Assembly (NCBI GenBank): GCA_003563455.1
Contig: PWRV01000022.1
Span: 1 to 8,319, forward strand
DNA length: 8,319 nt
DNA from: Thioalkalivibrio sp.
Lineage (GTDB): Bacteria > Pseudomonadota > Gammaproteobacteria > Ectothiorhodospirales > Ectothiorhodospiraceae
Direction of reading: 5' to 3'
Shown one piece after another: positions 1 through 5,713 of this stretch. Both the position numbers and the translations under genes were made by a program. Position 1 is the first letter of the stretch, and each line of letters starts with the position of its first letter. The notes below the pieces were generated by a model that had not been told where the DNA came from, did not search any database, and saw nothing but the letters and a program-made list of their open reading frames with translations.

Positions 1-890
1 CCATCCTCACCACCTCGCAGAAGCTCTCCACCGGCGTGGATGCCCGCAACGTGCGCAATATCGTGCTGATGCGGCCGGTGAACAGCATGATCGAGTTCAA
101 GCAGATCATCGGACGCGGCACTCGCCTGTTTGAGGGCAAGGACTGCTTCACGATCCACGACTTCGTGAAAGCCTACGAGCACTTCAATGATCCGGAATGG
201 GACGGGGAGCCGCTGGCGCCGGAGCCGGCGGATTCACCTGCACCACGGCCTCCGGATGACGGGCAAATACCAGAACCGCCGGACGCCCCGGATTCGGAAG
301 ACGAGCCGACGCGCCTGCGCAAGCTGCGCATCAAGCTGGCCGACGGGAAGGAACGCACCATCCAGCACATGAGCGCCACCAGCTTCTGGGGCCCGGACGG
401 CAAGCCCATCTCTGCCGCTGAATTCATCCAGCGACTGTTCGGCGATCTACCAGAGCTATTCCAGGACGAAGATGAGCTTCGCCGCCTGTGGAGCCGCCCG
501 GATACCCGGAAGAGCCTGCTGGAGGGTTTGGAGGAGAAGGGCTACGGCACGCAACAGTTGGCCGACGTCGGCAAGCTCATCGAAGCCGAAAACAGCGATC
601 TATATGATGTGCTGGCCTACATCGCCTTCAACATGGCGCCGGTAACCCGAGCCGAACGAGTGGATGCCCACAAGGAGCGCATCTTCCGGGGACACGACTA
701 CAGACAGCAGGAATTCCTGAAATTCGTCCTCGATCACTATATCGCCCGGGGCGTGAGCGAACTGGACACGGGTAAACTGCCGCAGCTGATCGAATTGAAG
801 TACCACAGCCTCGGCGATGCGGTGCAAGAGCTAGGCCCTGCGGGCAAGATTCGAGAGGTCTTTGTGGGCTTTCAGCAGTATTTGTATTGA
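1..890 (+). CDS. hsdR: Type I restriction enzyme R subunit, C-terminal part (5' truncated by window)
   Basis: HsdR is the motor and nuclease subunit of type I restriction-modification complexes (with HsdM and HsdS). It translocates DNA with ATP and cuts unmethylated foreign DNA in the cytoplasm. Only the last 295 codons are visible; the frame is open from position 3 with no start. The fragment begins inside the second RecA-like domain of the SF2 helicase, with a motif V-like STGVDA (residues 9-14 of the fragment) and motif VI QIIGRGTR (34-41). A Pro/Asp/Glu-rich linker follows (about 66-102). The last ~100 residues, with DVLAYIAFNMAPVTR, ELDTGKLPQLIELKY and a DAVQELG segment, resemble the EcoEI-type HsdR C-terminal domain. 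The nuclease domain and Walker A would lie upstream. GC is lower than in neighbours (57% in one hand-counted line against 67% in recQ), which suggests horizontal acquisition. Family assignment is firm; whether the full system is intact cannot be seen. Confidence 0.9.
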   Translation, partial: ILTTSQKLSTGVDARNVRNIVLMRPVNSMIEFKQIIGRGTRLFEGKDCFTIHDFVKAYEHFNDPEWDGEPLAPEPADSPAPRPPDDGQIPEPPDAPDSEDEPTRLRKLRIKLADGKERTIQHMSATSFWGPDGKPISAAEFIQRLFGDLPELFQDEDELRRLWSRPDTRKSLLEGLEEKGYGTQQLADVGKLIEAENSDLYDVLAYIAFNMAPVTRAERVDAHKERIFRGHDYRQQEFLKFVLDHYIARGVSELDTGKLPQLIELKYHSLGDAVQELGPAGKIREVFVGFQQYLY

Positions 891-905
891 TATGGGTTTG
901 CGAGC

Positions 906-1012
906 ACCTGATTATCACGGAAGCTCCGCGAAAGCTGCTGGGTGCAGGAGGCGAGCCCTCTCGCTGATCGGGCGTCGGAAAACCATCGGCCAGAGGCTGG
1001 CCTCCTGCAGCT
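906..1012 (-). repeat. Structured intergenic repeat, copy A
   Basis: Read on the minus strand, positions 990-906 match 3546-3631 of the plus strand. A hand alignment gives about 13 mismatches and one 1-nt gap over 86 columns (about 84% identity). Weaker similarity continues to about 1012. The copy begins 16 bp after the hsdR stop and lies entirely in the hsdR-prfC intergenic space. Shared blocks include TTTTCCG, GCCCGATC, GCGAGAGG, GCCTCCTGC and AGCTTTCGCGGAGCTT. The 1-nt indel changes frame between the copies, so a shared peptide is not what is conserved. It could be a REP-like or MITE-like element or a family of RNA or terminator hairpins; I do not recognise a named family. Confidence 0.8.
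943..1009. other. Long imperfect hairpin within repeat copy A
   Basis: TGCAGGAGGC at 943-952 is the exact reverse complement of GCCTCCTGCA at 1000-1009. Inside it, CCTCT (957-961) pairs with AGAGG (992-996), and GCTGAT (963-968) pairs with ATCGGC (985-990) with one G-T pair on the plus strand. Together these give about 21-23 pairs in a 67-nt hairpin with a 16-nt apical loop. No T-run follows on either strand, so it is not a textbook intrinsic terminator. It could still block transcription from hsdR toward prfC or stabilise a 3' end. The role is inferred. Confidence 0.7.
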
Positions 1013-1075
1013 CGAACCCCTACGGATCACGCGGGCCGCCCCTCGGCGAGGCCTGCGCGCAATCCCCGTGACGGG

Positions 1076-1081
1076 TACAAT
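1076..1081 (+). promoter_or_regulatory. Putative -10 box (TACAAT) for prfC
   Basis: TACAAT differs from the sigma-70 -10 consensus at one base and sits 30 nt before the prfC ATG, in otherwise GC-rich DNA. A start of transcription near 1088 would leave a leader of about 24 nt. I see no convincing -35 hexamer at the usual spacing, so the call rests on the -10 and its position. Confidence 0.45.
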
Positions 1082-1111
1082 GGAGGGCTTTTCCCGTTCG
1101 AGTCCGTCCCC

Positions 1112-2701
1112 ATGTCGTTCAGCCACGAAACCGCCCGTCGCCGCACCTTCGCGATCATCTCGCACCCGGACGCGGGCAAGACCACCATCACCGAGAAACT
1201 GCTCCTTTTCGGCCGCGCGATCCAGCTCGCCGGGACGGTGAAGGGGCGCAAGAGCGCGCGCCACGCGACTTCCGACTGGATGGAGATGGAGAAGCAGCGC
1301 GGAATCTCGGTGACCTCGTCGGTGATGCAGTTTCCGTACAGGGATCGCATCGTGAACCTGCTCGACACCCCGGGGCACGAGGACTTCTCCGAGGACACCT
1401 ACCGGACCCTGACGGCGGTCGATTCCGCGCTGATGGTGATCGACGCGGCGAAGGGCGTCGAGGAGCGCACGATCAAGCTGATGGAGGTGTGCCGGCTGCG
1501 CGACACGCCGATCATGACGTTCATCAACAAGCTCGACCGCGAGGGCCGCGAGCCGATCGAATTGCTGGACGAGGTCGAGGAGGTGCTGAAGATCCAGTGC
1601 GCGCCGGTGACCTGGCCGATCGGCATGGGCAAGCGCTTCAAGGGCGTGTACCACCTCGCACATGATTCGGTGCACCTGTACTCGCCGACCCACGGCGGCA
1701 GGATCCAGGAGGGCGAGGTGATCCAGGGGCTCGACAACCCGCGCCTGGATGCGGTGCTGGGGGCACAGGCACAGGAACTGCGCGAGGAACTGGAGCTGGT
1801 GCGCGGCGCTTCACACGCCTTCGATCACGAGGCCTATCTCGCCGGACGCCTGACGCCGGTGTTCTTCGGATCGGCGATCAACAACTTCGGGGTGCAGGAA
1901 CTGCTGGACGATTTCGTCGAGTACGCGCCGGCGCCGCTGCCGCGTCCGACCCAGACGCGCACGGTGGATCCCGCCGAGCCCGCGTTCACCGGTTTCGTGT
2001 TCAAGATCCAGGCGAACATGGACCCGAACCACCGCGACCGCATCGCCTTCATGCGGATTTGCTCGGGGAGTTTCAGCAAGGGGAAGAAGCTGCGCCACGT
2101 GCGCATCGGGCGCGACGTGAAGATTGCCGATGCGCTGACCTTCATGGCCTCGGACCGGGAGCACGTGGAGACGGCCTATCCCGGCGACATCATCGGGATT
2201 CACAACCACGGGACCGTCCGCATCGGAGACACTTTCACCGAGGGCGAGGAACTCGCCTTCACCGGGGTTCCGAATTTTGCTCCGGAACTCTTTCGACGCG
2301 CCCAGCTGCGCGATCCATTGAAGATGAAGCAGCTCTCGAAGGGCCTCCAGGAACTTTGCGAGGAGGGTGCGACCCAGCTTTACCGGCCATTGAACAACAA
2401 CGACCTGATCCTGGGGGCGGTGGGTGTGCTGCAATTCGACGTAGTCGCAGACCGCCTGAAGACGGAATACAAGGTCGACTGCCGTTTCGAGAACGTGAAC
2501 GTGCAGACCGCCCGCTGGGTCAGCTCCGACGATCCCAAGCGATTCGCCGAGTTCAGGGACCGCGCCGCCCAGAACCTCGCGGTCGACCACGGCGGGGACC
2601 TCGTGTACATCGCACCCACCCGCGTGAATCTCCAGATGGCCATGGAAAAATGGCCGGAGATCCGCTTCCAGTCCACGCGGGAGCACGGCGTCGAGGCCTG
2701 A
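1112..2701 (+). CDS. prfC: Peptide chain release factor 3 (RF3)
   Basis: RF3 is a ribosomal GTPase that speeds removal of RF1/RF2 after peptide release and contributes to post-peptidyl-transfer quality control. The 529-residue length is normal for the family. GTPase motifs are all present: G1 HPDAGKTT (18-25), an RGISVTSS segment carrying G2 (63-70), G3 DTPGHEDF (85-92), G4 NKLD (139-142) and a G5-like GSAINN (253-258). The beta-barrel domain II begins near residue 290. The C-terminal domain contains GAVGVLQFDVVADRLKTEY (435-453), typical of RF3 and distinguishing it from EF-G. The ATG at 1112 puts the P-loop at the expected distance from the N-terminus. No good Shine-Dalgarno lies at the normal distance; the GGAGGG at 1082 is about 24 nt away. 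It appears to be transcribed alone, with a -10-like box upstream. GC and codon use match the core genome. Confidence 0.97.
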   Translation: MSFSHETARRRTFAIISHPDAGKTTITEKLLLFGRAIQLAGTVKGRKSARHATSDWMEMEKQRGISVTSSVMQFPYRDRIVNLLDTPGHEDFSEDTYRTLTAVDSALMVIDAAKGVEERTIKLMEVCRLRDTPIMTFINKLDREGREPIELLDEVEEVLKIQCAPVTWPIGMGKRFKGVYHLAHDSVHLYSPTHGGRIQEGEVIQGLDNPRLDAVLGAQAQELREELELVRGASHAFDHEAYLAGRLTPVFFGSAINNFGVQELLDDFVEYAPAPLPRPTQTRTVDPAEPAFTGFVFKIQANMDPNHRDRIAFMRICSGSFSKGKKLRHVRIGRDVKIADALTFMASDREHVETAYPGDIIGIHNHGTVRIGDTFTEGEELAFTGVPNFAPELFRRAQLRDPLKMKQLSKGLQELCEEGATQLYRPLNNNDLILGAVGVLQFDVVADRLKTEYKVDCRFENVNVQTARWVSSDDPKRFAEFRDRAAQNLAVDHGGDLVYIAPTRVNLQMAMEKWPEIRFQSTREHGVEA

Positions 2702-2832
2702 TCTTCCCCTGCAGCCCCGTGCCTGACGAAGGGCAGGGCCGGATGCGTGCGGTGATCGCGCCGTTTCCGGAACGGATGTTGCAGGAATGTCGCCCTGCGA
2801 AGCAGCGCAGCCGGAATGCTCGGGGGTGGGGC

Positions 2833-3123
2833 ATGAAGCGTGGCAAGTGGCGGTGGAAGAAGACCCGGATCATCATCGAGGCCGCAATCATCGGCACGAC
2901 CGTTGCGTTGCTGGTTATCCTCTTCGCGGAGACCCGCTTCGACCGGGGCTCCCATCCCGGCGTGGCCCTGGAACAGGCGGGCTCGCTTTGTTTGGTCCGC
3001 TGCGGGCCGAAAGCGCACCGCGACCGTGCATTGCTGCGGGTCGCCGCCCCGTTCCGGAGCGCATCTTCGTATTTGGCACCAATCCCGGGATTCCCGTTTG
3101 CACAGCGATTGTCTACTCTTTGA
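2833..3123 (+). CDS. Possible small membrane protein, unrecognised (96 aa)
   Basis: An open frame between prfC and yajD. It would encode a basic N-terminus (MKRGKWRWKKTR) followed by one hydrophobic segment of about 20 residues (roughly 13-32, ending ALLVILFA) and then AETRFDRG. That is a plausible single-span protein with the N-terminus inside. The first ~60 codons have strongly GC-biased third positions, as expected of coding DNA here. Toward the end the bias weakens and the sequence looks less protein-like. The frame continues upstream to possible starts at 2742 and 2775; I prefer 2833 because it sits directly before the basic-plus-hydrophobic pattern, although only a G-rich stretch precedes it rather than a real Shine-Dalgarno. 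I do not recognise a family. It may be a lineage-specific gene or a chance ORF. Confidence 0.4.
   Translation: MKRGKWRWKKTRIIIEAAIIGTTVALLVILFAETRFDRGSHPGVALEQAGSLCLVRCGPKAHRDRALLRVAAPFRSASSYLAPIPGFPFAQRLSTL
3081..3092. promoter_or_regulatory. 12-bp palindrome AATCCCGGGATT upstream of yajD
   Basis: A perfect 12-bp palindrome 54 bp before the yajD start. A related AATCCCGGGTT lies at 5548-5558, just before the ABC exporter start. It could be a dimeric repressor site, but a 12-mer of this composition can arise by chance. Confidence 0.25.
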
Positions 3124-3146
3124 ATGGGTGACAACGGATCCACGGC

Positions 3147-3503
3147 ATGAACCAGAAGAACAGCGGCCGCCTCGACGCCCTGGTGGCGCGTGCGCAGCAG
3201 GACAAGGCCGAGCGGGAGAAGGGCTACCGCGAACGTGCGCTGAAGATGTATCCGTGGGTGTGCGGGCGTTGTGGCCGCGAATTCACGGCGGCGAATCTGC
3301 GCGAGCTCACGGTGCACCACCGCGACCACAACCACGACAACAACCCGCTGGATGGCAGCAACTGGGAACTCCTCTGTCTGTACTGCCACGACAACGAGCA
3401 TCAGCGCTACGTGGATGCGACGCCGGGCAAGGACGGCAATGCTGGCAAGGGGGCTACGCACAACCCCTTTGCAGGCCTCGCCGATCTGCTCAAGCGGGAG
3501 TGA
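3147..3503 (+). CDS. yajD: YajD-family HNH nuclease-like protein
   Basis: A small HNH-fold protein of 118 residues, close to E. coli YajD in length and sequence from memory (shared stretches such as YPWVCGRC, LRELTVHH and DGSNWELLCLYCHD). Its biological role is not established as far as I know; HNH proteins are typically metal-dependent nucleases. Visible motifs: zinc-binding C39-x-x-C42 and C77-x-x-C80, the VHH of the HNH motif (56-58), N72, and HDNEH (81-85). The N-terminal 25 residues are Lys/Arg/Glu-rich and variable. The conserved NPFA near residues 106-109 precedes a short helical tail. Start at 3147 gives family-like length. No strong Shine-Dalgarno is seen. Repeat copy B follows 21-42 bp after the stop. 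Nearness to hsdR is probably incidental, since this is a widespread gammaproteobacterial gene. Confidence 0.92.
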   Translation: MNQKNSGRLDALVARAQQDKAEREKGYRERALKMYPWVCGRCGREFTAANLRELTVHHRDHNHDNNPLDGSNWELLCLYCHDNEHQRYVDATPGKDGNAGKGATHNPFAGLADLLKRE

Positions 3504-3538
3504 ATGCGTGGCGGCTCGCGTGGGCTGGAAAGGTCGCC

Positions 3539-3580
3539 GCTTCTTGCCGATGATTTTCCGGTGCCCGATCGGCGAGAGGC
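3539..3580. other. Hairpin within repeat copy B
   Basis: GCTTCTTGCCGAT (3539-3551) pairs with ATCGGCGAGAGGC (3568-3580): 13 pairs including two T-G pairs, around a 16-nt loop. The inner part corresponds to the inner stem of copy A, and the loop length is the same. No downstream T-run is present on either strand. Confidence 0.65.
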
Positions 3581-3600
3581 CCTGCCTCCTGCGCGCAAGC

Positions 3601-3622
3601 AGCTTTCGCGGAGCTTTCGTGA
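3601..3622 (+). repeat. Tandem 11-mers in copy B
   Basis: AGCTTTCGCGG is followed directly by AGCTTTCGTGA, sharing the 8-mer AGCTTTCG at an 11-bp period, about one helical turn. Copy A has the same arrangement on the minus strand (936-915) with AGCTTCCGTGA as the second unit. This is the best-conserved block between the copies and could be a protein-binding site. Confidence 0.6.
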
Positions 3623-3667
3623 CATTCGGGTAACAGGCATTACGCGCCTTCGCTTTCCCGATCGTTC

Positions 3668-5542
3668 CTACAGCGGCTTGCCGGCGCGCTCCGTCGCGCC
3701 TGCACTGAAATCATCCTCTGCTTGCAGGCCGGAATCCTCGTCCGAACCGGATCCCTTCGACGCCGCCTCGCGCTGGTGCTGCCACAGCCGCCAGTAGGCA
3801 CCATCGCGTGCCAGCAGCTGGTGGTGGGTGCCCTGTTCAACCACGCGCCCCTGTTCCAGCACCACGATGTTGTCCGCATCCATCACCGTGGACAGGCGGT
3901 GCGCGATCACCAGCGTGGTGCGTCGGGCCGCAACCTCATTCAGTGCCTCGAGGATCGCCTTCTCGGAGCCCGAATCGAGCGACGAGGTCGCCTCGTCGAA
4001 GATCCGGATGGGCGGATCCTTCAGCAGCATCCGGGCGATCGCGATCCGCTGCTTCTCTCCGCCGGAGACCTTCAGCCCTCGCTCTCCGACGACGGTGTCC
4101 AGCCCCTGCGGAAGCTGGGCGATGAAGTCATCGAGGTGGGCAAGCCTTACGGCCTCGCGGATCTCAGCGGGCGTCGCGTCCGGCCGCCCATAGGCAATGT
4201 TGTAGCCGATGGTGTCGTTGAACAGCACGGTGTCCTGCGGGACCACGCCGATCGCCTGACGCAGGCTGTGCTGCGTTACTTCACGGATGTCCTGGCCGTC
4301 GATGGTGATGCGGCCGGCGTCGACATCGTAGAACCGGAAAAGCAGGCGCGAGAGCGTGGACTTGCCGGCACCGCTGGGACCCACCACGGCGACCTTGTGG
4401 GTCGCCGGAATCCTGAGGTTGATGCCTTCGATGATCGGGCGTTCCGGGTGATAGCGGAAGTGGACGTCCTCGAAGGCGACCGTGCCCTCGCGCACCCGGA
4501 GATCGGGTGCTCCGGACCGGTCCTGCACCTTTACCGGTTGCTCCAGCAGGCCGAAAAGCCGCTCGATATTGGCCAGCGACTGCCGGATCTCGCGGTACAC
4601 GAAACCCAGGAAGTTCAGCGGGACGAACAGCTGGATCATGTAGGCGTTCACCATCACCAGGTCGCCCAGCGTCATGGTGCCGTCGGCGACCCGCTGCGCC
4701 GCGAGGATCATCATCACCGTAATCGCTGCGGCGATGATCAGCGCCTGGCCGCTGTTCAGCAGCACGAGCGACAGCACGTTCTTCATTCGCGCCGTCTCCC
4801 AGGCTGCCAGTCCCCGGTCGTAGCGCTCGGCCTCGAAGCGCTCGTTGCCGAAGTACTTCACCGTCTCGTAATTCAGCAGACTGTCGACCGCGCGCGTCGT
4901 CGACTCGTTGTCGCGCAGGTTCGCCTCGCGCACGAAGCGCGTGCGCCACTCGGTGATCACGACCGAGTACGCGACGTAGACCCCGATCGCCACGAAGATG
5001 GTGAACATGAACACGGGGCCGACCGCGATCAGCAGGATGAAGGCCACCAAAAGGATCTCGATCATGGTCGGGAGGATGTTGAAGACCATGAATCGCAGCA
5101 GGAAGCTGATGCCGTTGGTGCCCCGTTCGATGTCCCGGGACAGGGCGCCGGTCTGCCTGGACAGGTGAAAGCCCAGCTCGAGGCGGTGCAGGTGTTCAAA
5201 GACCCGCAACGCCGCCCGGCGCATCGCCCGCTCCGCGACACGAGCGAACACTGCATCGCGCAGTTCCCCGAAGAAAGTGGCCGAAAAGCGGAACAGGCCG
5301 TAGGCGACCAGCAGGGCCAGCGGCACGGTGATCACGGCCTCGACCCCGGCGTCCTCGAAGTGATCGACAATGAACTTCAGGGCGATCGGGACCGTGACGT
5401 TGGCCAGCTTGGCAAGGCCCATCAGCCCGAGGGCCAGGAACAGGCGTCCGCGGTACTCCGAGAGGTAGGGCAGGAGGCTGAGGATGATGCGCCAGTTGAT
5501 GGCGCCTTCGGGCGCATCGACGGGCGAACCGTGGCCACGCAT
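3668..5542 (-). CDS. ABC exporter, Atm1/HMT1-type half-transporter (TMD-NBD fusion)
   Basis: An inner-membrane exporter of the ABCB/Atm1 group, 624 residues, expected to work as a homodimer. Bacterial relatives export glutathione-linked compounds and confer heavy-metal tolerance; the mitochondrial member supports cytosolic Fe-S assembly. The transmembrane part (about 15-320) has six hydrophobic segments near 20-50, 70-92, 148-172, 175-197, 256-281 and 295-316. Atm1-type sequence includes DIERGTNGISFLLRF, NYETVKYFGNE (224-234) and NSGQ (263-266) in the fifth segment, a region implicated in glutathione binding in Atm1 structures (from memory). The ATPase domain has Walker A GPSGAGKST (388-396), Q-loop Q436, signature VSGGEKQR (492-499), Walker B IRIFDEAT (512-519) and switch H548. 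The last ~35 residues are an acidic, low-complexity tail. Start ATG at 5540-5542 gives normal length with only a weak upstream ribosome site. It converges with yajD and diverges from recQ. Substrate is inferred from family only. Confidence 0.93.
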   Translation of the reverse strand: MRGHGSPVDAPEGAINWRIILSLLPYLSEYRGRLFLALGLMGLAKLANVTVPIALKFIVDHFEDAGVEAVITVPLALLVAYGLFRFSATFFGELRDAVFARVAERAMRRAALRVFEHLHRLELGFHLSRQTGALSRDIERGTNGISFLLRFMVFNILPTMIEILLVAFILLIAVGPVFMFTIFVAIGVYVAYSVVITEWRTRFVREANLRDNESTTRAVDSLLNYETVKYFGNERFEAERYDRGLAAWETARMKNVLSLVLLNSGQALIIAAAITVMMILAAQRVADGTMTLGDLVMVNAYMIQLFVPLNFLGFVYREIRQSLANIERLFGLLEQPVKVQDRSGAPDLRVREGTVAFEDVHFRYHPERPIIEGINLRIPATHKVAVVGPSGAGKSTLSRLLFRFYDVDAGRITIDGQDIREVTQHSLRQAIGVVPQDTVLFNDTIGYNIAYGRPDATPAEIREAVRLAHLDDFIAQLPQGLDTVVGERGLKVSGGEKQRIAIARMLLKDPPIRIFDEATSSLDSGSEKAILEALNEVAARRTTLVIAHRLSTVMDADNIVVLEQGRVVEQGTHHQLLARDGAYWRLWQHQREAASKGSGSDEDSGLQAEDDFSAGATERAGKPL

Positions 5543-5608
5543 GGCAGAATCCCGGGTTGAGGTGAAGATCGCGCGCAGCTCGTGCGAGGCTGACGAGGGG
5601 GCTCACTT

Positions 5609-5620
5609 TACGGCGCCGTA
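5609..5620. promoter_or_regulatory. 12-bp palindrome TACGGCGCCGTA
   Basis: A perfect palindrome near the middle of the divergent region, 67 bp from the exporter start and 93 bp from recQ. The position suits an operator affecting one or both genes, but no matching regulator is seen nearby and no consensus is recognised. Confidence 0.3.
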
Positions 5621-5702
5621 GGCGGCGGGGTCCAATGGGCCCGCCATGTCGCGGCCTTCGGCAATGGTGGGGCGTCCGCGGCCTTCGATGGTCCCCAGGG
5701 AC

Positions 5703-5709
5703 GGGAGAG
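5703..5709 (+). promoter_or_regulatory. Ribosome binding site of recQ
   Basis: GGGAGAG ends 4 nt before the ATG at 5714, with its GGAG core 6 nt away. This supports 5714 as the start over the second, out-of-frame ATG at 5721. Confidence 0.65.
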
Positions 5710-5713
5710 TGGA

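Larger units (their letters stand above)
3525..3631 (+). repeat. Structured intergenic repeat, copy B (inverted relative to copy A)
   Basis: Plus-strand partner of copy A (906-1012). The core is 3546-3631, with weaker similarity from about 3525. It fills most of the 164-bp gap between the convergent yajD and ABC exporter genes and stops 36 bp short of the exporter stop codon. It contains the hairpin at 3539-3580, a smaller stem GAGGC/GCCTC that could compete with it, and a tandem pair of 11-mers at 3601-3622. Position between convergent genes suits a two-way transcription barrier, but that is inference. Confidence 0.8.
5543..5713. promoter_or_regulatory. Divergent intergenic region between ABC exporter and recQ
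   Basis: These 171 bp must hold the promoters of both divergent genes, but I see no convincing sigma-70 hexamer pair. Structures visible are the palindrome at 5609-5620, an 11-bp direct repeat CGCGGCCTTCG at 5650-5660 and 5677-5687 (27 bp apart), and a small inverted repeat GTCCC-CA-GGGAC at 5691-5702 just before the recQ ribosome site. Confidence 0.5.

Noticed and set aside
872..1693. 273-codon minus-strand frame crossing the hsdR end, repeat A and prfC
   Set aside because: Overlaps three unrelated elements. The similar QLSRSFRD peptide at its end arises from the repeat, and copy B reads it in a frame shifted relative to the upstream part.
2707..2738. CCCTGC/GCAGGG inverted repeat after prfC as a terminator
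   Set aside because: Only 6 pairs around a 20-nt loop with no T-run, so not distinguishable from chance.
2059..2832. Upstream extension of the small membrane ORF into prfC
   Set aside because: It lies in another frame of prfC and is Arg/Gly/Pro-rich, typical of an out-of-frame shadow.
3073..3090. TTGGCAC as a possible sigma-54 -24 element before yajD
   Set aside because: The matching -12 element (TTGC after 5 nt) is absent; the sequence there is CCGG.
906..3631. Composite transposon formed by the inverted repeats
   Set aside because: No transposase between the copies, and the cargo is the core genes prfC and yajD. Independent insertion of a dispersed element is simpler.
3722..5560. 612-codon open frame on the plus strand opposite the ABC exporter
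   Set aside because: It is almost exactly antisense to a fully supported exporter with all ABC motifs. Its His/Asp/Arg/Gln-rich composition is what high-GC3 genes produce on the reverse strand.
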